Origin: Bufo bufo
Lineage: Eukaryota; Chordata; Amphibia; Anura; Bufonidae
Assembly: GCF_905171765.1 (NCBI RefSeq)
Contig: NC_053393.1
Span: forward strand, 67,487,371 to 67,551,370
DNA: 64,000 bases
Reading direction: 5' to 3'
Position numbers and translations under genes: made by a program. Shown here one piece after another: positions 1 to 12,600 of this stretch. Numbering within the stretch: position 1 is the first letter of the stretch; each line of letters begins with the position of its first letter. Under the pieces are notes generated by a model that saw nothing but the letters and a program-made list of their open reading frames with translations, had not been told where the DNA came from and ran no database searches.

Positions 1-295
1 ATATTGCAGTACATCCCTGTTGAAGGAAATGGGACTAAACTGCAATTCCAGTCACAGCCAACAGACAGATGTAAATGATGGCCAGAGGGTAGAGAAAGGC
101 GCTCATAGGGCGAGTGTTCAATAAGTGGAGAATCCACTAAAAAAAAGTTTTTAATGTATGCTCACCTATTAAGGTTGCACCTAATTGGGTGCAACCCCAG
201 TAGCGGTTGTATGTAGACTGTTCACAGTTGGTGCAGCCAAATCTATCCGAATCCCTTGGGTGGGAGCCACCCCACCACTCGGGTTAGGACAGTGT
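1..295. other. Intron 10 start region, no gene seen
   Basis: AT-rich intronic sequence. The only structure noted is a 9-bp hairpin at 173-196 (GGTTGCACC, 6-nt loop, GGTGCAACC). No coding or RNA gene is recognised. Confidence 0.5.
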
Positions 296-458
296 GAACG
301 AGAAGAAAGGACGCTTGACTGTTTCGGTCGAACGTATGGACAGTAGGAGGCGCACTATCACAACTGGATAATTTGTGACTAATTATCCAGTTGTGATAGT
401 GCGCCTCCTACTGTCCATACGTTCGACCGAAACAGTCAAGCGTCCTTTCTTCTCGTTC
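296..458. repeat. Perfect 78-bp inverted repeat (hairpin) with 7-nt loop
   Basis: Arms at 296-373 and 381-458 are exact reverse complements; the loop is TGTGACT at 374-380. It lies in intron 10, 58 nt past the exon 10 donor. It could be a foldback MITE or an inversion product. No clear target-site duplication flanks it. Confidence 0.95.
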
Positions 459-516
459 CAACAGACAAATAAAAAAATCTAATCCCGGACGACCCCTTTA
501 ACGCCAAATCACTTAC

Positions 517-615
517 CCTTATTAAAAAATGCAAGGATACTGCAATCGTAAATGCTAAATAAAAGTACATCATCTTCATCACTTTTGCTCTGAAGGTGCC
601 CTTCTTCACACTAAT
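517..615 (-). CDS. DPY19L4: DPY19L4 coding exon 10
   Basis: Acceptor TTCCCTCAG, donor AGG|GTAAGT; 99 nt, 33 codons (residues 335-367). It begins [15 protein letters not shown] and continues into a hydrophobic segment ending HFLIR. This matches the VKKGSF...KI region after the [10 protein letters not shown] block. The next exon should lie left of the window. Confidence 0.88.
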
Positions 616-3600
616 CTGAGGGAATGACAGAAAGCGAAGTAAATACTCATGAAAAGTATTGGTTTTCGGGTGTACAATCGTGCACAGGAACGTTCAGTTA
701 ATGATTTGTCATCTGCTTTCCTGAATCCTGCGCCTGGTCACTAGCCGTGTACAGTAGAAAAGCCTCAATCGGTGATGTCTCCATCTGACATCACCATCTA
801 ATATGGAAGTTATGTCATATCAATCATTGTTGCTGTGATCCAATATACATTGCTGTTCTATATAGTCAGTAAAAAGGGTCTTTGTCACATTTGTCAATGG
901 GCCGTGTCTGGTGTTGCATTCAGTTCCACCACCAGACACTGACCATGGACAAGTGTTGAACTGGTTCTAAGAAAGCACAACCTTTTTTTTTTACTAATTC
1001 CAGGCACTGGAACACATTTTAAGAAAATACTGGTTTTAGGAGGCTTTTACTGCTATTCGCAGTGTGTGTACATGAGGAATAGCAGTAAGTCTAGCCAATA
1101 TATGCTTGTATCCTGCATCTATCACCAGTTTTTCTCTCTGAAGGCACTCTCTAAATGGCGGTTCTGACGCTAGTAGGTGTAGACTAGTTGATATGATGCC
1201 TCCCATACACTGCACACACATAGAAGAGAACATCATGCTCTCCGAAATCTCTGCAGCACACTATGAGAAGCAGCATGGAGGACGGACAGACAGACAGGGA
1301 ACCTTTGTGTGACCGCCATTCCTGAAGACTTGGATGCTTTCCTTTCCTTCTCCACACCCTAATCTGCTGTGTTTACACCCACTTTCCCCATCTCTGCTGG
1401 TATCCCTAAACTGGATTAGGGCTCATGCACATGAACATGTGCCGGCCCTTCCGTGCAATTTGCCGCAGACGGATCCAGACCCATTCAACTTAAATGGGTC
1501 CATGATCCATCAGCACCGCAAAAATAGGATTTTTTGTGATGACCTGTAAAATTATTTTCTCGCTGAGGTTATTGGTGGACACAGGAGACCATGGGGACAC
1601 AGGAGACCATGGGTATAGCTGCTGCCGCCACTAGGAGGCGACACTAGGCAAAAAAATGTGTTAGCTCATCCTCTCCACTATATCCCTCCTGCACACACTG
1701 AGCTAATCAGTTTGTACAAAAGCAGTAGCCACAGACAGGAGAAGCCAACAGAAACCAATTGTATTAAAGAGAGCTGGAGATGGGTCAGAACCAAGAACAG
1801 GTGAGACCCACCAAAAAGAACCAGCAATCTACTTACTGGGTGAACTCAGCGAGAAAAGGATTTTACAGGTAAGCACAAAAAAATCCTATATTCGCGCTCG
1901 TATCATTGGGGGACAAGAAGACCATGGGACATTCCAATGCAGTACCATGGGGAGGGAACAAAAGACTAGAACAAATATCAGGCTGGCCATGGGATGCCGC
2001 ACAGAAATGTGGGGAAAGGATGCACAGGAACCCTGAATAGAACAGAATGAGCATGAACCGGGAAGGCCGGCCAGCCAGACAGCCTAGAACGCACGGCGTC
2101 TTAGACTGGGCAAAAAGAGGAAAACCCAGTTAAACTAAGCCCAAGAACTCGAGAGGCTTTAGAAGATGTGGATAGCAGCACATAATATCCACAAGAAGGA
2201 TAAGTATGTCTGACGACTGAAGATGATGTGCGGAAGGTACTTCTGGATAACGAGGACCACAGAATTGCTGCGGGGACCTGGACTGGAAACCCAGGGGAGT
2301 TTACTCAACAGAAATGAACCTGTAGAATCTGGGTATGCACAAGACCTGGCAAACGAGCAACAGGAAAACCCAGACACGACCTTACCAAATGTGTAAGTAT
2401 AAGGATGGGATACTTCAACCTAGGAAAAAACTAGGAAAACTGGAAGGAATTACTGGGCAACTGGCAGAGGACTAGTCCTGTAGGCATCTCCCAGGTAAGT
2501 GAGGAGACCCCTGTGGGCCAATTTGTAAAAAAAAATAGCGAGTAGCCACTCCCTTGTAAAGAATCCAGCACGAGAAGAGACTAAAAAGTATGGAATAGGA
2601 TCACTCATCAAGACCGAGATAAGGGATGGCCAAGGGGGATAAAAAGCCACAACGGGAACCAATCAGAGGAAGAAAATAAAAAACCATAGACAAATGGGGA
2701 GTAGTCTAAGAGGAAAAGACTGTGTCCCCGGATCAATAGCATCCCAACCGTGCAGCAGAGAGCAATGCGGCAGAAGAGTGCAGCCAAAGCAACCTCTGCC
2801 ACTGGACAAAAGGAAGACTGCGAGTGATGCTGGATCCAGGACCATATCAAGACTGGCATTAGACAGCCTGAGGAAACTGAACAACCGCACTCTAAAAGAG
2901 AGCAGGTTACAATACACGAGAGAGAGCATATACACTTGCTGGAATACACTCATGGAAGCCTAACCAAAAAGGTAAGGATCGCAGCATACATCTCTTCTTA
3001 AAAAGGAAACGCCCCCTAAGGAGCAGGTACCGTGGAAGACAGATGCCCCGAGAGCCATAGAGGCTTGTCGTGAGACTTCTAACAAAAGAAGCTGCATGAT
3101 ACTCCACAAACTGCTTGGACCAGGCAGATCCAACTACAAAATGGGGCCACTTTTAGTATTTTTTTCCAGGGCCACTTTAAGTTCCCAGTCCGCCCCTGGT
3201 GTTGATGGTGTCATAGGATCAATAGTTAGCGCCAATGTCTTACTTTAAATGAGAACCATATGGTAGACCAATGTCATAGAAACAAGGGAGTTATGCCAAC
3301 CAGGGAGAACCCCGCAATAGTGCGCACCAGAAGTGAATGGCTCATCAGCTATAGCATGCATACTAATGCAAATACCTGGTCAGAGAATGGAAGTACTGCA
3401 GATGACCATGTCATCAGGAATGAGTGGACAAATCAGATAAAACTGCAAGCGCCAGCATAAAGACCCCACCTATTGGTGCAATGGCATCCATTAGTCGCGT
3501 AAAATGCGCCAGAGATCAACCTGAGAGGAACTGTAGACACAACCACCACACCTAGGACCAGTAAGAGGGTTCCACCTATAGAAGGAGAGAAGCGGAAGAA

Positions 3601-6600
3601 GCTACAGCATACAGAGCCAGTGCCGAAACATGGAACGGAACAGAAGGCAATGTGGTAGAAACCACAGAACCATATCCAGTGCAAATGCAGGGAGAGAGGA
3701 GGAAAGCAACAAGGGTGCCACCATGGCTTGCAGGGGGAACATAAGCCCCGAGCCTGAGAAGGCAACCACACAGTGGTAGACAAGGCACTTAGGGCTAAGG
3801 CAAATTCTCCACCTGAGGATGGGGCAAGACAGCAGTAGCCACAGGAACTAGTGCTGGTGCAATACTCCACCTGAGGAGGAGGTCATAACATAGAAGCCAT
3901 AGTATACGGTGATAGCACCATACTCCACCTGATGAGGAGACCATACAGAAGGTGCTATGGTATGTAGTACTAATGCAAATACTCCACCCGAGGGGGAGAC
4001 TGTTCAGTAGGAGCCATGGCATGGAGTGCTAACACAAATCCTTCCCCTGAGAAGAAGCCCATACAGATAGTAACCACCGAAACAAGGGCTAGCGCAATAC
4101 CTGAGAAGGCCATACAGTAGTAGCCATGATATGTAGCACTAGCATAAAGACTCCACCTGAGAAAGAGGCTATACCGTAGTAGCCACAAAAGCCATAGTCA
4201 GGGTAAACACGTCACCTGGTAAGCAGGCCCTACAGTAGTAGCTATGATCTCTAGTGCTAGCGTAAATAATCCACCTGCGGAAGAGGACATACAGTAGCAG
4301 CCATGGAATAGAGTACTAGCCTAAATACGCCACCTGAAAAAGGAGGAGAGCTAGAAGTGGAAACAGTATTCAGAGGCAGTGTAATACTCAATTCGCTTGG
4401 TAGTAACCACCGAATTCTCTTCTAGGGCAGATACACTACCTAAGAAGGTGGGACTTAAACGGTTTTGTGGGTACACACACTGGGAGGCCAGAGACTGCCA
4501 TGTTGGCACTCAAAACCAACAACCATTAACGAAGGGGATAATGCATTAGTAGCTGCCGTATCCAGTGGTTGTGCCCGTATTCCGCCTGTGGGGGAGGATC
4601 GGGTAATAGTAGTGCAGTGGCTGGGTTTGGGGTGGCCCCAACGCTACGCTGGGTCCCCTGGACACTGTCGAGGTGTCACCACGTGTTTCTGCTCTCTGGA
4701 AGGGATGGTAAGACGTGGTGCACCCCAATGGGAAATAAGTCCAGAGAGTCAGGGTCTGCAGTAAACCAGTGAGCTTCTTTACTGGAGGAATTCAGATGCA
4801 AAACGATAGAGGCAAGGCATTGGGCTGGCTTCTCCAGTCTCCTCCCTGGCAGAAGAAGGGTTTGATAATGAGGAAAGGCCTGGGCTAGCTGTCCCTATTT
4901 CTCTTTAGAAGGCTGGTACCCTGTTCACCAGTAGTACCAGGGTCTTCTTCTGGTCACTCAGTAGTCTGGCAGAGTCTCCTCTTCCAGGCACTGTTCCCTA
5001 ACTGTAGCATACTAGGGTCTCTGACTGCTCTCCTTATATACAGTTTTTGTTAGACTAGAACCTTCTAGTGGGAGGGGGGAGGGGAGAAACTCAGCACAAA
5101 CAAATACATGGTTTCAACTCCCGCCTGGTATAGACTTACATCAGAGCTTCAATGATACGCAATGATAATGATACAGCAGGTTTTTCAGACATAACAACAT
5201 AGCTAAACCAGACATTTAAAAAGGTCAGGCTGTCTGCTTTTTGGTGGTAAAAAAAAAAAGTCTGGGTTTTTCCCTCCAAAACATGGTCTTCTTTAAAGGG
5301 AATCTGTCACCTGCTTTTACCATTTTAAGCTGTCACCATCGCTATGTTGACTAAAGTACCTTATTTCCAGCAGTCTTCTTTTTACTTTATTTCGTTTTGT
5401 AGTTTTGATATAAAAGCGCTTTTTCTGTTATGCTAATTAGGGTCCAAGGTGCCCAGAGGGGCGTTTTTTCCCCTCTCCGGTGCCCAGTGACGCCCCCCTG
5501 CAGTGCCCAGCCCGCCTTAATTTGAATTCCACGAACGCCTCCTGATCATCAAATAACCTCCCACAGCCCCGGCAAACGGTTCCGCCCCCTCCCCACGTCA
5601 TAGTCTACCTTATAGAAATGCCCCGTCCTTCTTCCTGTCTGCAGCCAGAAAACTTGCGCAGGCGCAGTACTGCCAGCGGCCTGCGCGATCATCAACGTCC
5701 TGAGGGCAACAGCGCTCAGGTCACATCACTGGGCTCGGGGCATGCCCAGTGAGACTTTTGAGGCTGTTGCCCTCAGGAGGTTGATGATCGCGCAGGCGCA
5801 GGCCGCTGGGGGGGTTAATTCTGCAACAGACACCACACTCAGCACTTGATAGAGCCAGGGTAACTTATTATTTATTTTAATATAAACATATAGTCGTGTA
5901 TTCAAAAACAGACACCCCTAGCCCCAACTAAAGGCAAGAAGGGGTTAATTTTAAACTACACAGCCATGTAATGGGGAATCCAGCCTCAGTAAGGTGGCAG
6001 GCAAGTAAGGGTTTTGCTTTTTCGGACAGAGAGGCGGGGGGCGGAGCTCAGCAGGCTCCTGGAGAAGGGAAGATTTCTGAGTGTTGCTGTGTGTATAAAC
6101 TAATGAGGTCGAAAAATACTGCTCCTCTTAAGCTGGCCATGCACACTATACTTTTGTCCGCCAAAACCGTCAAGAACGGTCAGCCAACACACCAATGTGT
6201 GGGGAGCTTCCAACTCTCCCCGGAAAGATGATGAAACAAGAAGGGGAAACAAGGATTGGGCGAAATTTATATTTTCTCACAATCCTTTTGTTCGTTCTCT
6301 GGGGAGATTTTTCTGCTATCCTCATCACATACACAGACATTTACGGACATGTTGAATGCGTATATGAATGGCGAACCTGGGAGGGAGACGGGAGAAATAG
6401 CTATTGAATGTGAATGGCCAGCTTGGTCTTCGACAGATAAATTGTCTGATTTTCACAAGTACTTGGGCTTCTTTAAAGGTGTAGTATCATAAAGACAAAC
6501 AGTTTTTTTAAGTACAAGCCAGCTTTTAGAACCCACACACATTACGTTATCGTCGTCCAAAGGCAGGACTAGGTAGAGGTCTAACACGTAAGGCTACTTT

Positions 6601-9600
6601 CACACTAGCGTCATGGATCTGCAAAAATGCTTCCGTTACAATAATACAACCGCATGCATCCGTCATGAACGGATCTGGTTGTATTAGGTCTTCTATAGCC
6701 AGGACAGATCCGTCATGAACTCCATTGAAAGTCTAAGGGGACGGTTCCGTGTTCTATTGTGTTAGAGAAAACGGATCCGTCCCCATTGACTTACATTGAG
6801 TGTCAGGACTCTCGCTCAGCATCCCAGGCAGCGTTTTGGTGTTCGCCTCCAGAGCGGAATGGAGACTGATCGGAGGCAAACTGAGCGGATCCTTTTCCAT
6901 TCAGAATGCATTAGGGCAAAACTGATCCGTTTTGGACCGCTTGTGAGAGCCCATGACAGATTTCACAAACGGAAAGTCAATAGGTGAGTGCGAAAGTAGC
7001 CTAAGTGGGACTCCCTACTCTCCTTTGACATCATCATCAAAAGTATCGGGCACTTTGAATTTTAAAGCCTCATTCTTTTGTCCTACAGAGAGAGAAGCCG
7101 TCTCCAAAGATGCCTGGCAGTAGCGTTCTCCCCTCTCCCCACTGACAACACATTAACAGTCAAACTGAGCTGTATGTGGATTGGGGAGTTAGGAGAGATA
7201 GCGGTCAGCCAAAAGAGCGTGCAGCCGACAGACTGAAGGTGTATGGGCATCTAGAAGACATACAGCACCACGTGATGGTCATTAACGGATAGCAGTTAAA
7301 GGGGTTGTGCAGCAGTTTATAATGATGAACTATCCTCAGGATAGCTCATCAATATCTGACCTGCGAGGGTCCGACACCCGCAACCCACACCGATCAGCTG
7401 TTTGAAGAGCGCCGATTCCTGGTCTTTATACTACGCGTCGTCTCCTGTGGAGCGGCGACATAATGTAATTACAAGTACTCACTCCCTTTGAGTGCAACTA
7501 TTAACTGCATTTTTTATAACACTGCAGCCAGATGTGGCTTGTTAGCCTGCTTTTTGGGTCAGTTGTGTTCTTATCAAAGTACGGCAAGCTCCATACATGG
7601 TGTTTTTCCCTCATTCTTTACATGCGCTTAAAAACACTACAAAAACTACATGTGAAGGAGGCCTAACAGATATAATCCTAATAATAATACAACAGTTCTT
7701 AATAGGTTACCTGGAGGCTTTTGGCAATCATAGAACCTATCACAAGGCTTAGCAGAGGAGACGTTAGCAGCGATGAATTTTCAAACTGGAGTAAATATCC
7801 CAAAAATACAGAGAATAAGTACATTTTATGTACTTTATGAACCTGCAAAACGAAAAATATATATATTAATACGATTTAAAAAAATCATGTATAGGCTGAT
7901 GAGACTATATGATCTTTCAAGTAAGGAGCTATAGTGCATTCATTTGATTCATTTTCTTAAAAAAAAATTTTAAAAAAAAAATCATCATCATGTGACAATT
8001 CCTTTACATGTTCTTATAAAGACAAGCCAATGTTTGCGAGCGCTCCCTGCATGCATGACATGCTAATAGTACTGCCCTCATAGCTGAGCTTGACCTCAAG
8101 GAATGGCTTGGTCCCTCTTACGGTACGGCCAGGTTTCTAGATGCAGCTTTGGAAGCCAAAACCAAGAGTGAATTCAAAAACGAGATTTTGTAAAACTTAC
8201 CAGTAAAATCTCTTTCTCGCCCATATTCATTGGGGGACCCCTGGCAGCTATACCCCCTCCAGCCTGGAGAGAGAGCTCCAGTTTGTGAGAAGCAGCAGGA
8301 GAAGCAAGTAAACCAACGAAAAAAAACGTGGAACAGCAACAATGCCAAGAACCGAACTGGGTTCTAACCAGCAACAGCCACAACTGTGGCCGAACAACAA
8401 TACTGGGTGGGTGCTGTGTCCCCCAATGAAGAGCGAGAAAGAGATTTTACTGGTAAGTTTTACAAAATCTCGTTTTCTCGCCCATATTCATTGGGGGACA
8501 CAGAGACCATGGGACGTCCGAGAGCAGTCCACGGGGAGGGAAAAACCACAGACCCTTGGAGCAAGCGCCCCTGCAGGCAACTAAGAACTGTCGCCTGCAA
8601 GACCACGCGGCCCACGCAGCGACCGTCGATGCATAAGTATGCACCTGGTAACTTCTTGCGAACATGTATAAGGAGGACCGGAGCCACCTTACACAACTGT
8701 GCAGCCGAATCGCGATTCCTACTAGCCCAAGAAGCGCCCACCGCTTTGGGGGAGTGAGCCGTGACACCTAAGGGTGGAACCCCGCTCCGAGCGCGGTAAG
8801 CTGCAGCACTTGCAGACCGAATCAACGTGCAATCGCCCTTTGGAGGCCGCCAATCCCCAGCGAGGACCCTAATAATGAGTAGAGCACTGACAGCGTCCAT
8901 AATGTAACTCCCTTCCGTAGGGTGCGAAGGAAGGGACCGTGAAGGAAGGACAATTGCTTCATTGATATGGAAGTCAGAGACCCCCTTCAGGAGAAGAAGG
9001 GATGGGCCAGAGACCCGCCTTAGCCTTGGAAGAACCAGGTAGGGGATCTTGCAAGAGAGCCCCCCAACGTAGACACCCGCCTGAGGGATGCGATAGCCAC
9101 AAGAAAAAACTACCCCTACGACAGGAGCCGGAGTGAGAACTCCCGCAAGGGCTCCAGGGGAGAGGACTGGAACACTGAGAAAACTACAGTCATGTGAAAA
9201 AATTAGGACACCCTTTGAAAGCATGTGGTTTTTTGTAACATTTTTAATAAATGGTTATTTCATCTCCGTTTCAACAATACAGAGAGATTAAAGTAATCCA
9301 ACTAAACAAAGAAAACTGAAGAAAAGTCTTTTCAAGATCTTCTGTAAATGTCATTCTACAAAAATGCCTATTCTAACTGAGGAAAAAGATAGGACACCCT
9401 CACATGTATTCCCTCTTAAATTGGCTCAGATCTCACACAGGTATATCACACCAGGTGCACATAATTAGTAGATCGTTACTCTGCATGTTGAATGAGGCTT
9501 GCCCTATTTAAACCTCAGACATTTAGTTTGGTGTGCTCCTGACTGTTGAAGTGAGAGTGAGCACCATGGTGAGAGCAAAAGAGCTGTCAGAGGACTTCAG

Positions 9601-12600
9601 AAAAAAGATTGTAGCAGCCTATGAGTCTGGGAAGGGATTTAAAAAGATCTCAAAAGATTTTGAAATCAGCCATTCCACTGTCCGGAAGATAGTCTACAAG
9701 TGGAGGGCTTTCAAAACAACTGCCAACATGCCCAGGACTGGTCGCCCCAGCAAGTTCACCCCAAGAGCAGACCGCAAGATGCTAAAAGAGGTATCCAAAA
9801 ACCCTAAAGTGTCATCTCGAGAACTACAGCAGGCGCTGGCTACTGTTGATGTAGAAGTACATGCCTCTACAATCAGAAAGAGACTGTACAAGTTTAACTT
9901 GCATGGGAGGTGTGCAAGGAGGAAACCTTTGCTTTCCAAGAGAAACATCGAGGCCAGACTGACATTTGCCAGCGATAAAGTTGACAAAGACCAGGACTTC
10001 TGGAATAATGTTCTTTGGACAGATGAGTCCAAAATTGAATTATTTGGACACAACAGCAGAGGACATGTTTGGCGTAAACCAAACACAGCATTCCAAGAAA
10101 AGAACCTCATACCAACTGTGAAGCATGGAGGTGGAAGTGTCATGGTTTGGGGCTGCTTTGCTGCAGCAGGACCTGGTCAGCTCACCATCATAGAATCCAC
10201 GATGAATTCTACTGTGTATCAGAAGGTGCTTGAAGAACATGTGAGACCATCAGTTAGAAAATTAAAGCTGAAGCGGAACTGGACCATGCAACATGACAAT
10301 GACCCAAAACATACTAGTAAATCAACCAAAGATTGGCTGAAAAAGAAGAAATGGAGAGTCCTGGAATGGCCAAGTCAAAGTCCAGATTTGAATCCCATTG
10401 AGATGCTGTGGGGTGACTTGAAAAGGGCTGTACGTGCAAGAAACCCCTCAAACATCTCACAGCTGAAAAAGTTCTGCATTGAGGAGTGGGGTAAAATTTC
10501 CTCAGACCGATGTCGAAGACTGGTAGATGGCTACAAGAACAGTCTCACTGCAGTTATTTCAGCCAAAGGAGGTAACACTCGCTATTAGGGGCAAGGGTGT
10601 CCTATCTTTTTCCTCAGTTAGAATAGGCATTTTTGTAGAATGACATTTACAGAAGATCTTGAAAAGACTTTTCTTCAGTTTTCTTTGTTTAGTCGGATTA
10701 CTTTAATCTCTCTGTATTGTTGAAACGGAGATGAAATAACCATTTATTAAAAATGTTACAAAAAACCACATGCTTTCAAAGGGTGTCCTAATTTTTTCAC
10801 AAGACTGTATACTAGATCCCAAGGCTGTAAGGACGGTACAGAGGAACCGTATGTGCCGCTCCTTGAAGGAAGATTCCCATGGGCACCAGGGTACCAGAGG
10901 ACGCTGGAAAGCTGCCCCAAGACAGAAGCACCAACACCTGACCCATCAAGGAAACAAGGGCTAAACAAAGGTCCAACCCTGAAAGTAGAAAGGAGAGAGA
11001 AAACCCCAAAGTGAGGGGACGTCTCGGTTTCAAAGAAGCCCCGGAAGGACCTCCAGGTCCCATAATAGATCCTGGGTGATGCAGGCTCCCTGGCCTGAAC
11101 CATAGTGCGGAAGACATCCGCCGAAAACCCTCTCCATGTTAGAACGGCGGTCTCAATTGCCACGCCGTCATTGAAAAGTTCCTGTAAGACCGAACCCCTT
11201 GAAAGAAGGACGTCTCTGAGTGGCAGTGACCAAGGGACGTCTCTAGGAAAACGAGGTCGGCGTACCATGCGCGACAAGTCAGTTCAAAGCGACTAAGATA
11301 TGTCTGAATGTCCTCCATCCAGATCTTCCATAGAACCCTGAGAAGGAGGGGAAGAAACGGGGGGGACTTCTGCCAAGGAGAATCAGGGCCTCCATGGCGC
11401 ATGCTTCCGGAACTCTGGCGAGAAGGTAGGAAGCTTTTGTGTAGATACCGTTAGCACACCCGGACCAATGGAAGAGCCCCTGTAGGAGGAAGAATGTGGA
11501 GGGCGTCACAGCCCACCAGTTGGGACCGGATCATGTCTGGAATGGAAAGCCACCAAACGAATACTTCGTGCAACGCAGGAACTACCAAGGCATACGGGGT
11601 GACAATGAACCATGAGCCAGAGGAGGAAAAGACAAGAGAAGAATAGGCTAGGTCTAAGCCCATACCCTGTAAGAGACCGACGCTATACAGAAGTAGCCAA
11701 GGATCAATTGGCCGTGCAAAAAACTCCACCTGAGAAGGAAGCCAGGCAAGGGAAGTCACACTGCAATGCTAGCCCCATATCCCAACAGAGGAGGGAACAC
11801 CCGTAGAAGCCACCGATTCGGTGCTAAAGAGTCCACCGCCTAGTGAAGGGCTGTGCAGTAAGAACCCAAGCATGTAGTGGAAACGTAATACCGCTACCAC
11901 AGTGGTAGCCAGCCATAGTATCGGGGGAGGCCCGATACTATCCGTAGAAGCCACGTGCCACACTGCCCCAGTTACGTGGAGCTAGCCTTAAAAAGGGCAC
12001 TGAACAGGCGCAACTGGAGCAACGGAGGCCCATGGAGATGGGGAAAGGGGGGGTCTGTAGGACACACAAGTGATGCTAGGAACCCCCTGGGAAGACAGAG
12101 GATGTTATAATCAGGCGCGAAACCAGAACCAAAAGAAGGATGCAATGATGAATAGCCACCTAAATAAACACTAGGGTAAGAGTGTCGGGCACCTGCGAGA
12201 ACCAACTGTAGCCACTTCCTCTTGGAAATAAGCGAAGGCACCTAGAGCAATGGTGCCGCAGAAGAGGTTTAGTTATTCCCCGCTAGTGGATCATTAGCGG
12301 AAGGGGGAAATGCGACAGAAGCACGGTGATGTGCAACACTCCGCCTATGGAATGTATAGCACGACAGTCGGAACCGTAATCAATGGTAGTGTAATTAGCT
12401 ACCTAAGGAAGGTGTAAGCATACGGCAAGTACTGGTCAGCGGTAGGGAGAACACCCCACCTATGAAGGGGGGCGAATGCCCACAGCGAGAACTAGCGCAT
12501 ATGGCGAGTCCTGTACCCCGTGGAGTGCGATAGTGCACCTAATTAAGGGGGTAATGCATACAGCACATAATGTAACCAGTGATAATGTCATCGCGCCACC

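Noticed and set aside
8460..9224. 254-codon minus-strand frame
   Set aside because: It lies in the non-coding body of composite element A, runs into its hairpin and the Tc1 terminal repeat, and shows no protein-family motif.
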